Origin: Nocardioides antri
Lineage (GTDB): Bacteria > Actinomycetota > Actinomycetes > Propionibacteriales > Nocardioidaceae
DNA length: 64,000 nucleotides
Direction: 5' to 3'
Assembly (NCBI RefSeq): GCF_008373765.1
Contig: NZ_VUJW01000008.1
Coordinates: forward strand, 62,001-126,000
The notes below the pieces were generated by a model. It was not told the origin of the DNA. It saw only the letters and a program-made list of their open reading frames with translations, and did not search any database. Of this stretch, positions 27,830 through 36,515 are shown one piece after another; the first letter of the stretch is position 1, and the number at the start of each line of letters is the position of its first letter. A program made the translations under genes and the position numbers.

Positions 27830-27885
27830 TTTACAAAAAGAAGGGCCTTGTCAAGACGTTTTACAAACGATAGCCTTCTGTCAAG
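27830..27885 (+). promoter_or_regulatory. alkB promoter with a tandem 30-bp operator repeat
   Basis: TTTACAAA and TGTCAAG each occur twice, at 27830/27860 and 27849/27879, an exact 30-bp period (three helical turns). TTGTCA (27849-27854) and TAGCCT (27871-27876), 16 bp apart, form a plausible sigma-A promoter inside the repeats, so a bound dimer pair would block or adjust alkB transcription. Confidence 0.5.
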
Positions 27886-27934
27886 TTCACCGGACCGCCC
27901 CCGCTGAGCGGCGGGCGAAGGAGGCGACGAGTCG

Positions 27935-29455
27935 ATGGCGACCTCGAGCACGGAACCGACGTCCGCCCAGCCGCCGGGGGAGACCTCGGGCTGGAAGGAC
28001 AAGAAGCGCTACCTGTGGATGCTCGGGCTGGTGGTGCCGAGCCTGGCGTTCATCGCGTTCGCCGGCTACACGCTGCTGGGTTGGAGCGCGGCCCTATGGG
28101 TCGGCCCCCTCCTCGTCTTCGTCATCATCCCGATCCTCGACGTAGCGCTCGGCCTCGACGCCGAGAACCCGCCCGACGACCTGATCGAGGCCCTCGAGAG
28201 CGACAAGTACTACCGCTGGATCACCTACCTCTACCTGCCGATCCAGTACCTCGGCCTCTTCGCCGCGATGGCGATGATCGCCGGCATCAACCCGCTCACC
28301 TGGAGCGCGGACCTGGTCGGCGCGACCGGCTGGATCGCCGACACGCTCAGCCCGAAGCTCCTGGCCGACCTCGACCTGTCGGTCGTCGACAAGATCGGGC
28401 TTGCCCTCTCGGTCGGCTGCATCGCCGGCATCGGCATCAACACGGCCCACGAGCTCGGCCACAAGCGCGAGGCCAACGAGCGCTGGCTCTCGAAGATCGC
28501 TCTCGCACAGAGCTTCTACGGCCACTTCTACATCGAGCACAATCGCGGCCACCACGTCCGGGTGGCCACGCCGGAGGACCCGGCCTCGTCCCGGCTGGGC
28601 GAGAACTTCTACCAGTTCTGGCCGCGCACCGTGGCCGGCTCCCTCAGGAGTGCGTGGCGGCTCGAGGCCAAGCGCTACCAGCGCAAGGGCACCCACCCGT
28701 TCCACCTCGGCAACGACGTGCTCAACGCCTGGCTGATGTCGGCGGTCCTGTTCGGGACCCTGCTGGCGCTGTTCGGGTGGGGCATCGCGCCGTACCTCTT
28801 GCTCCAGGCGGTCGTCGGCTTCTCGCTGCTGGAGGTCGTCAACTTCCTCGAGCACTACGGCATGCTCCGGCAGAAGGTCGGCCCGGAGGGCAGGCAGCGC
28901 TACGAGCGGGTCAACCCCTCGCACTCGTGGAACAGCAACAACATCGTGACCAATGTCTTCCTCTACCACCTCCAGCGGCACAGCGACCACCACGCCAACC
29001 CGACCCGGCGCTACCAGGCGCTGCGCTCGTTCGACGAGTCGCCGACGCTGCCGATGGGCTACGCCGGCTGCATCGTGATGGCCGCCGTCCCTCCGCTCTG
29101 GCGGGCGGTGATGGACAAGCGGGTCGTCGCCCACCTCGGCGGCGACGTGACGCTCGCCAACATCCAGCCGCGCAAGCAGGCGAAGTACTACGCGAAGTAC
29201 GGCGCCGTCGAGCACGAGCCCACCGTCGGCGACGACATCACCGTGCAGGACTTCCAGACCGAGGTGCTGGCCGCCAAGTGCCCCGGCTGCTCCTACGTCT
29301 ACGAGGTCGCTGCGGGCGACGAGCACGAGGGCTTCGCTGCCGGCACGGCGTGGAACGACATCCCAGACGACTGGTGCTGCCCCGACTGCGGGGTCCGCGA
29401 GAAGGTCGACTTCGTGCCGGTCGACCCGGAGACCCTCGAGGTCCGTGCCCGCTGA
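27935..29455 (+). CDS. alkB: Alkane 1-monooxygenase with fused C-terminal rubredoxin
   Basis: Integral-membrane di-iron alkane hydroxylase, 506 residues. Hydrophobic helices fill residues 28-125 and 160-300. The histidine boxes are HELGH (172-176), EHNRGHH (201-207) and LQRHSDHH (about 345), plus NFLEHYGM. A rubredoxin follows, with CPGC and CCPDC iron ligands (about 450-490), so electrons are delivered within one chain. AAGGAGG lies 10 nt before the ATG. No separate rubredoxin or rubredoxin reductase gene is adjacent. Expression is probably controlled through the repeats upstream. Confidence 0.95.
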   Translation: MATSSTEPTSAQPPGETSGWKDKKRYLWMLGLVVPSLAFIAFAGYTLLGWSAALWVGPLLVFVIIPILDVALGLDAENPPDDLIEALESDKYYRWITYLYLPIQYLGLFAAMAMIAGINPLTWSADLVGATGWIADTLSPKLLADLDLSVVDKIGLALSVGCIAGIGINTAHELGHKREANERWLSKIALAQSFYGHFYIEHNRGHHVRVATPEDPASSRLGENFYQFWPRTVAGSLRSAWRLEAKRYQRKGTHPFHLGNDVLNAWLMSAVLFGTLLALFGWGIAPYLLLQAVVGFSLLEVVNFLEHYGMLRQKVGPEGRQRYERVNPSHSWNSNNIVTNVFLYHLQRHSDHHANPTRRYQALRSFDESPTLPMGYAGCIVMAAVPPLWRAVMDKRVVAHLGGDVTLANIQPRKQAKYYAKYGAVEHEPTVGDDITVQDFQTEVLAAKCPGCSYVYEVAAGDEHEGFAAGTAWNDIPDDWCCPDCGVREKVDFVPVDPETLEVRAR

Positions 29456-29485
29456 CCCTCGCGGCGCCTGCGGGATAGTGGGCGC

Positions 29486-30364
29486 ATGCGATTCGGACTG
29501 ATCGGCACCGGGCCGTGGGCGGAGACCGTCCACGGCCCGGCGCTCGCCGGCGCGCCCGGCATCGAGCTGGTCGGCGTGTGGGGCCGCTCGCCCGAGCGGG
29601 CGACCGCGCTCGCCGCCGGCCTCGGCACGCACCCGTACGCCGAGGTGGACGCGCTGGTCGCGGACGTCGACGCCGTGGCGTTCGCCGTGCCGCCGACGGT
29701 CCAGGCGGAGCTGGCGGTGCGGGTCGCGAAGGCCGGCCGGCACCTCCTCCTCGAGAAGCCTCTCGCCGCCGACCCCGCGCAGGCACGCGCAGTGCGCGAG
29801 GCGGTCGACGCCGCCGGGGTCGCCTCGGTCGTGTTCCACACCGATCGGTTCATCGCCCAGTCCCGGGCCTGGTTCACCGAGGTCCAGGAGCTCGGCGGGT
29901 GGCGGGGCGGGTGGCTGCGCTGGTTCGCCGCCCTCCAGGAGCCGGGCAACCCGTTCGGCTCCTCGCCGTGGCGACACGAACGCGGGGCGCTGTGGGACGT
30001 CGGCCCGCACGCGATCTCGACGCTGACGGGGGCACTCGGGCCGATCGAGCGCGTGCGTGCGACCGGGGGTCCGGCCGACCTGGTGGTGCTCGCGTTCACC
30101 CACGCATCAGGCGCCACCAGCACCGCGACGCTGACGGCGTTCGCGCCTCCTGCCGCGTGCGGGTTCGAGGCGGCGGTGTGGGGAGAGCACGGCGTGCTCC
30201 CGATGCCGCTGCGGCCGGAGGGCGCCTTCCTCGACGCCTACCGTACGGCGCTGCAGGAGCTCGCCGAGTCCGCGCGGAGCGGAGCCCGACACCCCCTCGA
30301 CGCGGAGTTCGGCGTGCACGTCGTCGACCTGCTGGACGACGCCGCGCGCCAGCTCGGCGCCTAG
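29486..30364 (+). CDS. Gfo/Idh/MocA-family oxidoreductase
   Basis: A 292-residue NAD(P)-dependent dehydrogenase. The N-terminal Rossmann domain begins RFGLIGTGPWAETVHGPAL, and LLLEKPLAADPAQA carries the family EKP lysine. The C-terminal alpha/beta domain has WDVGPHAISTL at the catalytic His position. The substrate is unknown. It is 30 bp after alkB but has its own GATAGT hexamer 6 nt before the ATG. Confidence 0.82.
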   Translation: MRFGLIGTGPWAETVHGPALAGAPGIELVGVWGRSPERATALAAGLGTHPYAEVDALVADVDAVAFAVPPTVQAELAVRVAKAGRHLLLEKPLAADPAQARAVREAVDAAGVASVVFHTDRFIAQSRAWFTEVQELGGWRGGWLRWFAALQEPGNPFGSSPWRHERGALWDVGPHAISTLTGALGPIERVRATGGPADLVVLAFTHASGATSTATLTAFAPPAACGFEAAVWGEHGVLPMPLRPEGAFLDAYRTALQELAESARSGARHPLDAEFGVHVVDLLDDAARQLGA

Positions 30365-30372
30365 GGCTGGGC

Positions 30373-30831
30373 CTAAGGCTGGGCCTCGGCCACGGCCCGC
30401 AGCTTGGCCAGGCCCCGGTCGAAGTCCTTCGCGATCGCCTTGTCGAAGTACAGCTTGCCCATGAGGGTCATGAGCACATTGCGCTCGCCGGTCATCGTCC
30501 ACTCGACGCGCGTGCCGCCCGCGGCCGGCGTCAGGTCGAACGCCGTCTGGTTGCTCGCCTTGAAGGGCTCGACGAACTCGAGGTCGATCTCGATCCGCTC
30601 CGGGGTCGACCGGGTGATCTCCATGCTGCCCTTGCCGACCGACTTGTTGCCGCTCCAGGCGTAGTGGGCGCCGACGCCCTTGTCGGCGCCGGAGAAGCTG
30701 CGCTCGAGGTGGGGGTCCATCTCCTCCCACGGCGACCACGCCTCCCAGGCGTGAAAGTCCTCGAGGATCGCGTGGACCCGCGCCGGCGGGGCGTCGACCA
30801 CCGCGTCGCGCGTCAGGGTGAAGGAAGCCAT
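30373..30831 (-). CDS. SRPBCC-family protein (polyketide-cyclase/START fold)
   Basis: A 152-residue single-domain protein with the N-terminal strand VVDAPPARVHAILEDFHAWEAWSPW and the C-terminal helix KDFDRGLAKLRAVAE typical of SRPBCC proteins, which bind hydrophobic ligands. No catalytic assignment is possible. It is 26 bp downstream of the epimerase gene in the same direction, a likely operon, and converges with the oxidoreductase gene. Confidence 0.8.
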   Translation of the reverse strand: MASFTLTRDAVVDAPPARVHAILEDFHAWEAWSPWEEMDPHLERSFSGADKGVGAHYAWSGNKSVGKGSMEITRSTPERIEIDLEFVEPFKASNQTAFDLTPAAGGTRVEWTMTGERNVLMTLMGKLYFDKAIAKDFDRGLAKLRAVAEAQP

Positions 30832-30857
30832 GCCTCAGCCTAGGACGCGACGACGGG

Positions 30858-31901
30858 TCAGGGCCGGGCGCCGATCCCGGTCCGGAACTCGTGGCTGCGG
30901 AAGCGGCCGCTCGTGCCCGGCGCGAGCGGCGGCGTGGGCCCGCCCTCGGCCGTGCGGAAGCCCTCCCACAGCGCCTGGAACGTCGCGTGCGCGTCGATCG
31001 TGGGCTCCCACCCCAGGACCTCCCGTGCGCGGTCGGTGCGCATCACGGGGATCTGGAGGAGCAGGTCGAGCAGGCCGGGCGCGGTCGGCACCAGGTGCGC
31101 CGACCACGCAGCGCCGACGAGGGCCCGGGTGAGCCGCGCAGGCACGCCCACCGTCGGCCGGCTCAGGAGACGGGCGATCGCGTCGATGTCCAACGTGGGG
31201 TCGGTCGCGATGTTGAACGCTCCGGACGCGTCCCCCAGGAGGGCGAGCCGGTAGGCCTCGACCACGTCGTCGGTGTGCACGACCTGCAGCGTCGCGCCGG
31301 GATCCGGCACCACAGGCGGCCCGACCCTCGCCAGCAGCTTCGTCGGGGCCAGCGGGCCGGCGAACAGGCGCCGCTGCTGCACCGACGCCTCGCGGCGGAA
31401 GATGAACGCGGGGCGCAGCCTGACCACGCGGGTGGCCGGGTGCCGCTCCTCGAACACGTCGAGCATGCGCTCGACGTACGCCTTCTCCCTGCTGTACGCC
31501 GCGGTCGCGACGCCGTGCGTCGGCCAGGACTCGTCGACGGGGTGCCCGGGTCCGGGGCTGTAGGCGCCGACGGACGACGCATGCACGAACGTGGCGACCT
31601 TGGCCTCGGCGGCGGCGTCGAGGACCCGGGCGCTGCCCTCGACGTTGGCCTGCCAGGTCGTGGCCGGGTCCCGGGTCGGCTGGAACAGCCACGCCAGGTG
31701 GACCACCGCGTCGGCACCGCGCAGCAGGTCGGACGGCACGCGCTCCGCGACGTCGACGCTGCGCCACTCGACGCCGTTCGGGAGGCTCATCGGAGGCCGG
31801 CGCGAGATGCCGACGACCCGGTCGACCGCGGGATCGGCCGCGAGCCGCTCGACGAGGCGCGATCCCACGTTCCCCGTCGCGCCGGTGACCACCACGTGCA
31901 T
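30858..31901 (-). CDS. NAD-dependent epimerase/dehydratase (extended SDR)
   Basis: A 347-residue extended SDR. The cofactor loop GATGNVGSRL is at residues 7-16, and the catalytic Ser in HASSVGAY is followed by the YSREK tyrosine/lysine pair. A substrate domain covers the C-terminal third. The substrate is not evident. It lies between the catalase-fold gene upstream and the SRPBCC gene downstream, all on the minus strand. Confidence 0.85.
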   Translation of the reverse strand: MHVVVTGATGNVGSRLVERLAADPAVDRVVGISRRPPMSLPNGVEWRSVDVAERVPSDLLRGADAVVHLAWLFQPTRDPATTWQANVEGSARVLDAAAEAKVATFVHASSVGAYSPGPGHPVDESWPTHGVATAAYSREKAYVERMLDVFEERHPATRVVRLRPAFIFRREASVQQRRLFAGPLAPTKLLARVGPPVVPDPGATLQVVHTDDVVEAYRLALLGDASGAFNIATDPTLDIDAIARLLSRPTVGVPARLTRALVGAAWSAHLVPTAPGLLDLLLQIPVMRTDRAREVLGWEPTIDAHATFQALWEGFRTAEGGPTPPLAPGTSGRFRSHEFRTGIGARP

Positions 31902-31937
31902 GACGGGGAGGTGCCCGTTCGTCGCCGGGGTAGACGG

Positions 31938-32618
31938 TCAGGCGCGACCGGTGGCCTCGCGCGCGGCACGGTACGCCGGCGCGCGCAGTCGGCGTACCCA
32001 CTCGTAGTGCTGGAGACCGGGCAGCGGGTTAGCGATCGGGTCGAAGGAGATGTCGGGGTCGGGGCCGGTCGTGCTGTGCACCGTGAGCTCGGCGAACCGC
32101 ACCCAGGGACCCAGCCACCGGGACCAGAGGAGCTGGAACCGCAGCGGGTCCCCGCCCCCGGGGCAGGCGCCGATGAGCAGCGGGCCGCGCGGGCTGCGGT
32201 AGGGGAGCAGCGTTGTCAGCGGACGGGAGGTGATCTCGCGGCCCGCCGTCAGCATGAACCGGGTGACCCGGCCCAGGCCGGTGCTGGCGAACAACAGGTC
32301 GGCGTGGTGGGTGCGTCCCGAGATGGGCACGCGCATTGCGAGCCCGTGGATGTCCGGCACGGCGCCCGGAAGCCCGATGGCGCGAGAGATCCGGACCACG
32401 ACCTCCTGGGTGCCGGCGATCTCGAGCCAGGGCACGGCGATCCCGGCGCTGCCGGTGCGGACGAGCCTCGCCGTCACCACCACCCCGCTGGGGTGGAGGG
32501 GCTTGGGATCGGAGCGCACCTTCGTCAGCTGTCGCGACGCTCCGGCGAGGAGCTCGCCGACGGCGCCGGCGGCGTCGTTCGCGAGACCGGGGACGCTCGG
32601 TGTTCGCGGGGGTTCCAC
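31938..32618 (-). CDS. Catalase-fold-related protein lacking heme ligands
   Basis: A 226-residue protein whose middle, VVRISRAIGLPGAVPDIHG then LAMRVP, parallels the catalase core segment with RDPRGFAVKF, while the distal His and proximal Tyr of real catalases are not seen. Similar actinobacterial proteins are often auto-annotated as phosphodiesterase; nothing here supports that. GTG 32618 is the start. Function unknown. Confidence 0.6.
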   Translation of the reverse strand: MEPPRTPSVPGLANDAAGAVGELLAGASRQLTKVRSDPKPLHPSGVVVTARLVRTGSAGIAVPWLEIAGTQEVVVRISRAIGLPGAVPDIHGLAMRVPISGRTHHADLLFASTGLGRVTRFMLTAGREITSRPLTTLLPYRSPRGPLLIGACPGGGDPLRFQLLWSRWLGPWVRFAELTVHSTTGPDPDISFDPIANPLPGLQHYEWVRRLRAPAYRAAREATGRA

Positions 32619-32804
32619 GCGGAGGTGGTACCCCTCCCGGTGGACGTCAGCCTGCTCACCGCCCGGCCCATCTTCCTCGCCGCCCTCGTCCGGCCCTGCT
32701 CTTCACGGACCTCGACGTCTTCGGCCTGCACCTGACCTGAGGAGCCGTCCGGCGCACCAGGCCGGCGCTGGCGCGGTGTCCTGCGCAGGTGATGAAGTGA
32801 GCGC

Positions 32805-33605
32805 ATGGACCAACGGATCGCTGCCTTCCACGACCTCCATTCCGCAGGGTGCTTCGTCATGCCGAATCCGTGGGACGTCGGCAGTGCCCGGGCGCTCGAG
32901 CGGATGGGCTTCCCCGCATTGGCGACGACCAGCGCCGGAGCGGCGTGGACCCTGGGACTCGCCGACAACGAGCTGACGCTCGAGCAGAGCCTCGACCACC
33001 TCGCCGCGATCGCGGACGCCGTCGCGGTGCCGGTCAATGCCGACTTCCAGAACGCGTTCGCGGTCGAGCCGGAGCAGGTCGCCGCCCACGTCAAGCTGGC
33101 CGCGGCCACCGGCGTCGCGGGACTGTCGGTCGAGGACTCCACCGGTGACGACGACGAGCCCCTGTTCGGGTTCGAGCTCGCGGTCGACCGCGTGCGCGCG
33201 GCGCGGCAGGCGATCGACGAGTCCGGCTCCGGCGTGCTCCTCACGGCGCGGTCGGAGGGCTTCGTCGTCGGCCGTCCCGACATCGACGAGACCATCCGTC
33301 GGTTGCGGGCGTTCGCCGACGCCGGTGCCGACTGTCTCTACGCGCCGCGGATCGAGACCGCCGAGGACGTGGCCGCCGTCGTGGCCGCGGTCGAGCCCAA
33401 GCCGGTGAACCTGCTGATCAACGCTCCCTTCATCACGGTCGCCGAGGCCGCCGAGCTCGGCGTGCGCCGGATCAGTGTCGGAGGCACCCTGGCGCGGACG
33501 GCGTGGGGTGGCTTCCTGGAGGCGTCGCGCGAGCTCGCGGACGAGGGAACGGTGTCGCGGTTCCAGGGGCTCCCCAACGTGGACGCGCTGTTCAGCAGCA
33601 CCTGA
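32805..33605 (+). CDS. Isocitrate lyase/PEP mutase-family protein
   Basis: A 266-residue TIM-barrel enzyme of the ICL/PEPM group: FVMPNPWDVGSARALE at the N-terminus, NADFQNAF for the metal-binding Asp, GLSVEDSTGD, LLTARSEGF and ADCLYAPRI. It lacks the KKCGH motif of true isocitrate lyase, so a carboxyvinyl-phosphonate or oxaloacetate-type lyase is more likely. The substrate is unknown. It diverges from the catalase-fold gene across 186 bp in which I see no clear operator. Confidence 0.82.
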   Translation: MDQRIAAFHDLHSAGCFVMPNPWDVGSARALERMGFPALATTSAGAAWTLGLADNELTLEQSLDHLAAIADAVAVPVNADFQNAFAVEPEQVAAHVKLAAATGVAGLSVEDSTGDDDEPLFGFELAVDRVRAARQAIDESGSGVLLTARSEGFVVGRPDIDETIRRLRAFADAGADCLYAPRIETAEDVAAVVAAVEPKPVNLLINAPFITVAEAAELGVRRISVGGTLARTAWGGFLEASRELADEGTVSRFQGLPNVDALFSST

Positions 33606-33658
33606 CCGGCCGCGGGCAGGCTCTTCCGCGGCGGTCGGCGCCGGAGGATGCTGGTCCG

Positions 33659-34234
33659 ATGGCAGACACCGCGGTGCCGCAGAAAGGCATGGTCGTCCCG
33701 CTCGCCGCCTTCGTCGCTGGCGCGGTGGTCGCCCTCCTGCTGGGCGTCTTCGGCAAGGTGCACGACCCGACGCTCGACGCCACCACGACGCTCGGCTTCG
33801 ACGACGTCCGGGACATGAAGGTCGTGGTCTCGGTCGCGATCGGCGTGCTCGCCGTCGGCCAGGTGGTCGGCGCCCTCTGGATGTACGGCAAGCTCGGCAT
33901 CAAGGCGCCGTCCTGGCTCGGTACGGCGCACCGCCTCTCCGGGACGCTCGCCCTCCTGCTGGCGGTGTTCGTCGGCTACCACTGCATCTGGGCGTTCGGC
34001 TTCCAGACCGGCACGACGGCCCACGGCTACGAGGTGCCGTTGCGCGGGGTCGTCCACGAGGTCCTCGCCTGCGCGGTCTTCGGTGCGGTGGTGGTGAAGG
34101 TGATGGCGGTGCGGTCGAGGCGCGCGCCGGGATGGTTTCTTCCCGTCGCCGGCGGCCTGCTGTTCTCGCTGCTGGTCGTCGTCGTGCTGACCTCGGCCGG
34201 CTGGTACCTCGACGAGAAGGGCTGGCCGTCCTAG
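33659..34234 (+). CDS. Five-helix membrane protein (DUF6529-like)
   Basis: A 191-residue protein with hydrophobic helices near 11-32, 53-75, 86-110, 125-145 and 158-180. A His in VGYHCIWAFGF and another in VVHEVLACAVFG could be heme ligands, resembling cytochrome b561-type anchors. I associate it with DUF6529 from memory only. ATG 33659 is preferred: GATGCT ends 6 nt upstream, and the longer frame would overlap the lyase gene. Confidence 0.65.
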   Translation: MADTAVPQKGMVVPLAAFVAGAVVALLLGVFGKVHDPTLDATTTLGFDDVRDMKVVVSVAIGVLAVGQVVGALWMYGKLGIKAPSWLGTAHRLSGTLALLLAVFVGYHCIWAFGFQTGTTAHGYEVPLRGVVHEVLACAVFGAVVVKVMAVRSRRAPGWFLPVAGGLLFSLLVVVVLTSAGWYLDEKGWPS

Positions 34235-34247
34235 GCCGCCGGGCGCG

Positions 34248-35285
34248 TCACGGCGTGCGCGCGGCGACGAACTGCCGGGCACTGACGCCGTGCCAGCGGC
34301 GGAACGCCTGCGAGAAGCTCGACATCTCGGCGTAGCCGAGCCGGTCGGCGATCTCGGCGACGGTCAGGCTCCCGGAGGCGAGGAACTCGGCCGCCAGCGT
34401 CGCCCGCACCTCGTCGACCAGGGTGCGCACCGAGGTGTCCTCCTCGGAGAGCCGTCGCCTCAGGGTCCGCTCGCTGAGGTTGAGCGCGGTCGCCACCTCG
34501 CCGGCCGAGGGCACGTCCCGAAGCCGGGCGAGGATGAGGTCGCGAACCTGTCCGGCCAGGCCGGCGTGGGCGTTCCGGCGGTCGAGCAGCGCGCGGCACT
34601 GGGCCTGGGCGAGAGCGGTGGTGCGCTCGTCGGCCTGCGGCAGCCGCTGGTCGACCAGACCGGGGTCGAAGACCACCGTGTTCGCGGCCGCGCCGAACTC
34701 CGGCGTCACGCCGAAGACCTCCGTGAAGCGAGCGGCGGCCTCCGGCGACGCCGGCTCCTGCGTGAAGGTCACCCGGCGGAAGCGGGCGCCCCGGCCGAGC
34801 ACCTCCGTCTGGATCGTGTGCACCGCGGCCATGTCGCGCTGGAGGATGAAGCACGCGACGTCGTCGGGAAGCGCCGGTGTCCGGAAGGTCATCCGCAGGT
34901 CGGCGCCGTCGAGGTCGGCGTACGGCGCGGTGAGCGCATAGGTGAGGTCGATGAACCGCAGCCCGATGTCGACCGCCGCCCGCACGGTCGGCGCGCTCAT
35001 CAGCGCGAACCCCCAGATCCCGAACGTCGTGAGGTGGTAGCGGCAGCCGGCGTCGAGGCCCCAGGTCGCGCCGGGTCCGGCCGTCGAGGCGAGGTTGCTG
35101 ATGACGGCGGTCTCGGCCTCGGCGCTCACCTCCGAGTCCGGCGCCTCCATCGCGGCCAGGGTGAGACCCGAGCCGGCGAGCACCGCGTTCTCAGCAAGGC
35201 CCCGCTCCATCCCGAGTCGGGCGAGGATGAGGGCGCCCATGGGCGAACGGGGAGCGAGGGGACTCGTGCCGTCGCTGGGAGTCAC
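34248..35285 (-). CDS. AraC-family transcriptional regulator (ArgR/OruR type with N-terminal sensor)
   Basis: A 345-residue regulator. Residues 1-200 form the Arabinose_bd-type sensor domain (GIWGFALMSAPTVRAA). The C-terminal double HTH has ATALNLSERTLRRRLSEEDTS and IADRLGYAEMSSFSQAFRRWHG. The start is moved to GTG 35285, 7 nt after TAGATT on the minus strand. The divergent neighbour is only a possible 28-codon ORF, so the target is unclear. Confidence 0.85.
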   Translation of the reverse strand: MTPSDGTSPLAPRSPMGALILARLGMERGLAENAVLAGSGLTLAAMEAPDSEVSAEAETAVISNLASTAGPGATWGLDAGCRYHLTTFGIWGFALMSAPTVRAAVDIGLRFIDLTYALTAPYADLDGADLRMTFRTPALPDDVACFILQRDMAAVHTIQTEVLGRGARFRRVTFTQEPASPEAAARFTEVFGVTPEFGAAANTVVFDPGLVDQRLPQADERTTALAQAQCRALLDRRNAHAGLAGQVRDLILARLRDVPSAGEVATALNLSERTLRRRLSEEDTSVRTLVDEVRATLAAEFLASGSLTVAEIADRLGYAEMSSFSQAFRRWHGVSARQFVAARTP

Positions 35286-35389
35286 CTGGCCGAATCTAGT
35301 AACTCTGTGGCCGCTGGTCACCTGTCCGCGCCCAGGACGAGCGACCTACCTTCGAGGTAGCCACCGCCACACACCTGGAGGGTCGGAAC

Positions 35390-35476
35390 ATGCCTCGCGT
35401 CTATCTCTCCTCCGTCATCGAGGTTGCTCGCTCGTCCGTCACGAGCGTCGTCCGGGTGCTCGCCATCCTTCGCTAG
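35390..35476 (+). CDS. Possible 28-residue small ORF
   Basis: ATG 35390 has GGAGGG 7 nt upstream and a TACCTT -10-like hexamer 38 nt further up, inside the palindrome CTACCT-TCG-AGGTAG (35346-35360). The product begins MPRVYLSSVIEVARSS and ends VVRVLAILR, a cationic amphipathic stretch without a signal peptide. It is unrecognised and may be spurious; the ribosome-binding site is the main support. Confidence 0.33.
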   Translation: MPRVYLSSVIEVARSSVTSVVRVLAILR

Positions 35477-35481
35477 CACCG

Positions 35482-35943
35482 TCAGCCGGCCGTCCGCGGC
35501 CTCAGGATCACGATCGGCAGCGGTCGGTCCGTGCGCGCCCGGTACTTCGCGAAGGTCCCGCGGTTGGCCTTGTTGCAGAGCGCGAACATCCGCTCGTAGT
35601 CGGGGTCGTCGGTCCGCGCGACGGTCGCGGTCGACGGCATCCGTCGTACGCCGACCTGGATCTCGACCGCCGGGTCCGCCTCGAGGTTGAGGACCCACGC
35701 CGGGTCGCGCCGCGCGCCGCCGTTGGAGCCCACCACGAGGTACCGGCGGTCGTCCTTGGCGTAGACCAGGGCCGTCGTCCGGGTCAGGCCGGTCTTCCGG
35801 CCGGTCGTCCGCAGCAGCAGCGTCGGCATCCCCATCAGCAGTCGGTGCCCGAGCACTCCGCGGGAGTGCTCGTAGATCGCCTGGTGCACGTCGAGGGTCT
35901 TGAGGAAGACGTCCCGCTGGCTCGGGGGAGAGGGCAGCTTCAT
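35482..35943 (-). CDS. Deazaflavin (F420)-dependent nitroreductase-family protein
   Basis: A 153-residue Ddn/FDOR-type protein: LLLRTTGRKTGLTRTTALVYAKDD is the family core that binds F420 phosphates, followed by VVGSNGGARRDPAWVLNLEADP. Start ATG 35943 gives MKLPSPPSQ; ATG 35955 is in frame. It implies F420 in this organism, as is usual for actinobacteria. The substrate is unknown. Confidence 0.85.
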   Translation of the reverse strand: MKLPSPPSQRDVFLKTLDVHQAIYEHSRGVLGHRLLMGMPTLLLRTTGRKTGLTRTTALVYAKDDRRYLVVGSNGGARRDPAWVLNLEADPAVEIQVGVRRMPSTATVARTDDPDYERMFALCNKANRGTFAKYRARTDRPLPIVILRPRTAG

Positions 35944-36042
35944 GGGTCCGAGCATGGCACTAGGAGGACCGGATGGGCGCGGCCGGCCTGGGTACGACGC
36001 AAGGGGGAGTCCGCACCGGGGAGCCAACGAGGAGGAGAGACC

Positions 36043-36471
36043 ATGACCACCGCACGCGACATCATGACCGGCAACGCCGAGTGCGCGAAGACCACCGACA
36101 CGCTCGTCGACGCGGCCAAGAAGATGCGGGACCTCGAGGTCGGCGCGCTGCCGATCTGCGGCGAGGACAACCGGCTCAAGGGCATCATCACCGACCGCGA
36201 CATCGTCGTCCACTGCGTCGCCGAGGGTGGCGACCCCAGCGCGACGAAGGTCGAGGCCCTGGCCGAGGGCAAGCCGGTCACGATCGGCGCCGACGACAGC
36301 GTGGAGGAAGCGCTGCACACGATGACGCAGCACCACGTACGGCGGCTGCCCGTCATTGACGGCCACGAGCTGATCGGCATGGTGAGCCAGGCCGACATCG
36401 CCAAGCACCTGCCGGAGGAGATGGTGGGCGAGCTGGTCGAGGCGATCAGCGGCGCCGCACCGAACAGCTGA
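36043..36471 (+). CDS. CBS-domain pair protein
   Basis: A 142-residue protein consisting only of two CBS motifs: ARDIMTGNAECAKTTDTLVDA to GIITDRDIVV, and KPVTIGADDSVEEAL to GMVSQADIAKHLP. Such stand-alone Bateman modules bind adenosine nucleotides and respond to energy state or stress. GAGGAGGAGAG lies just before the ATG. No partner gene is adjacent. Confidence 0.88.
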   Translation: MTTARDIMTGNAECAKTTDTLVDAAKKMRDLEVGALPICGEDNRLKGIITDRDIVVHCVAEGGDPSATKVEALAEGKPVTIGADDSVEEALHTMTQHHVRRLPVIDGHELIGMVSQADIAKHLPEEMVGELVEAISGAAPNS

Positions 36472-36515
36472 GTCACGGCGGCCTGCCGCCGCCCGTCCTC
36501 ATGAGCGCCCGCTGC

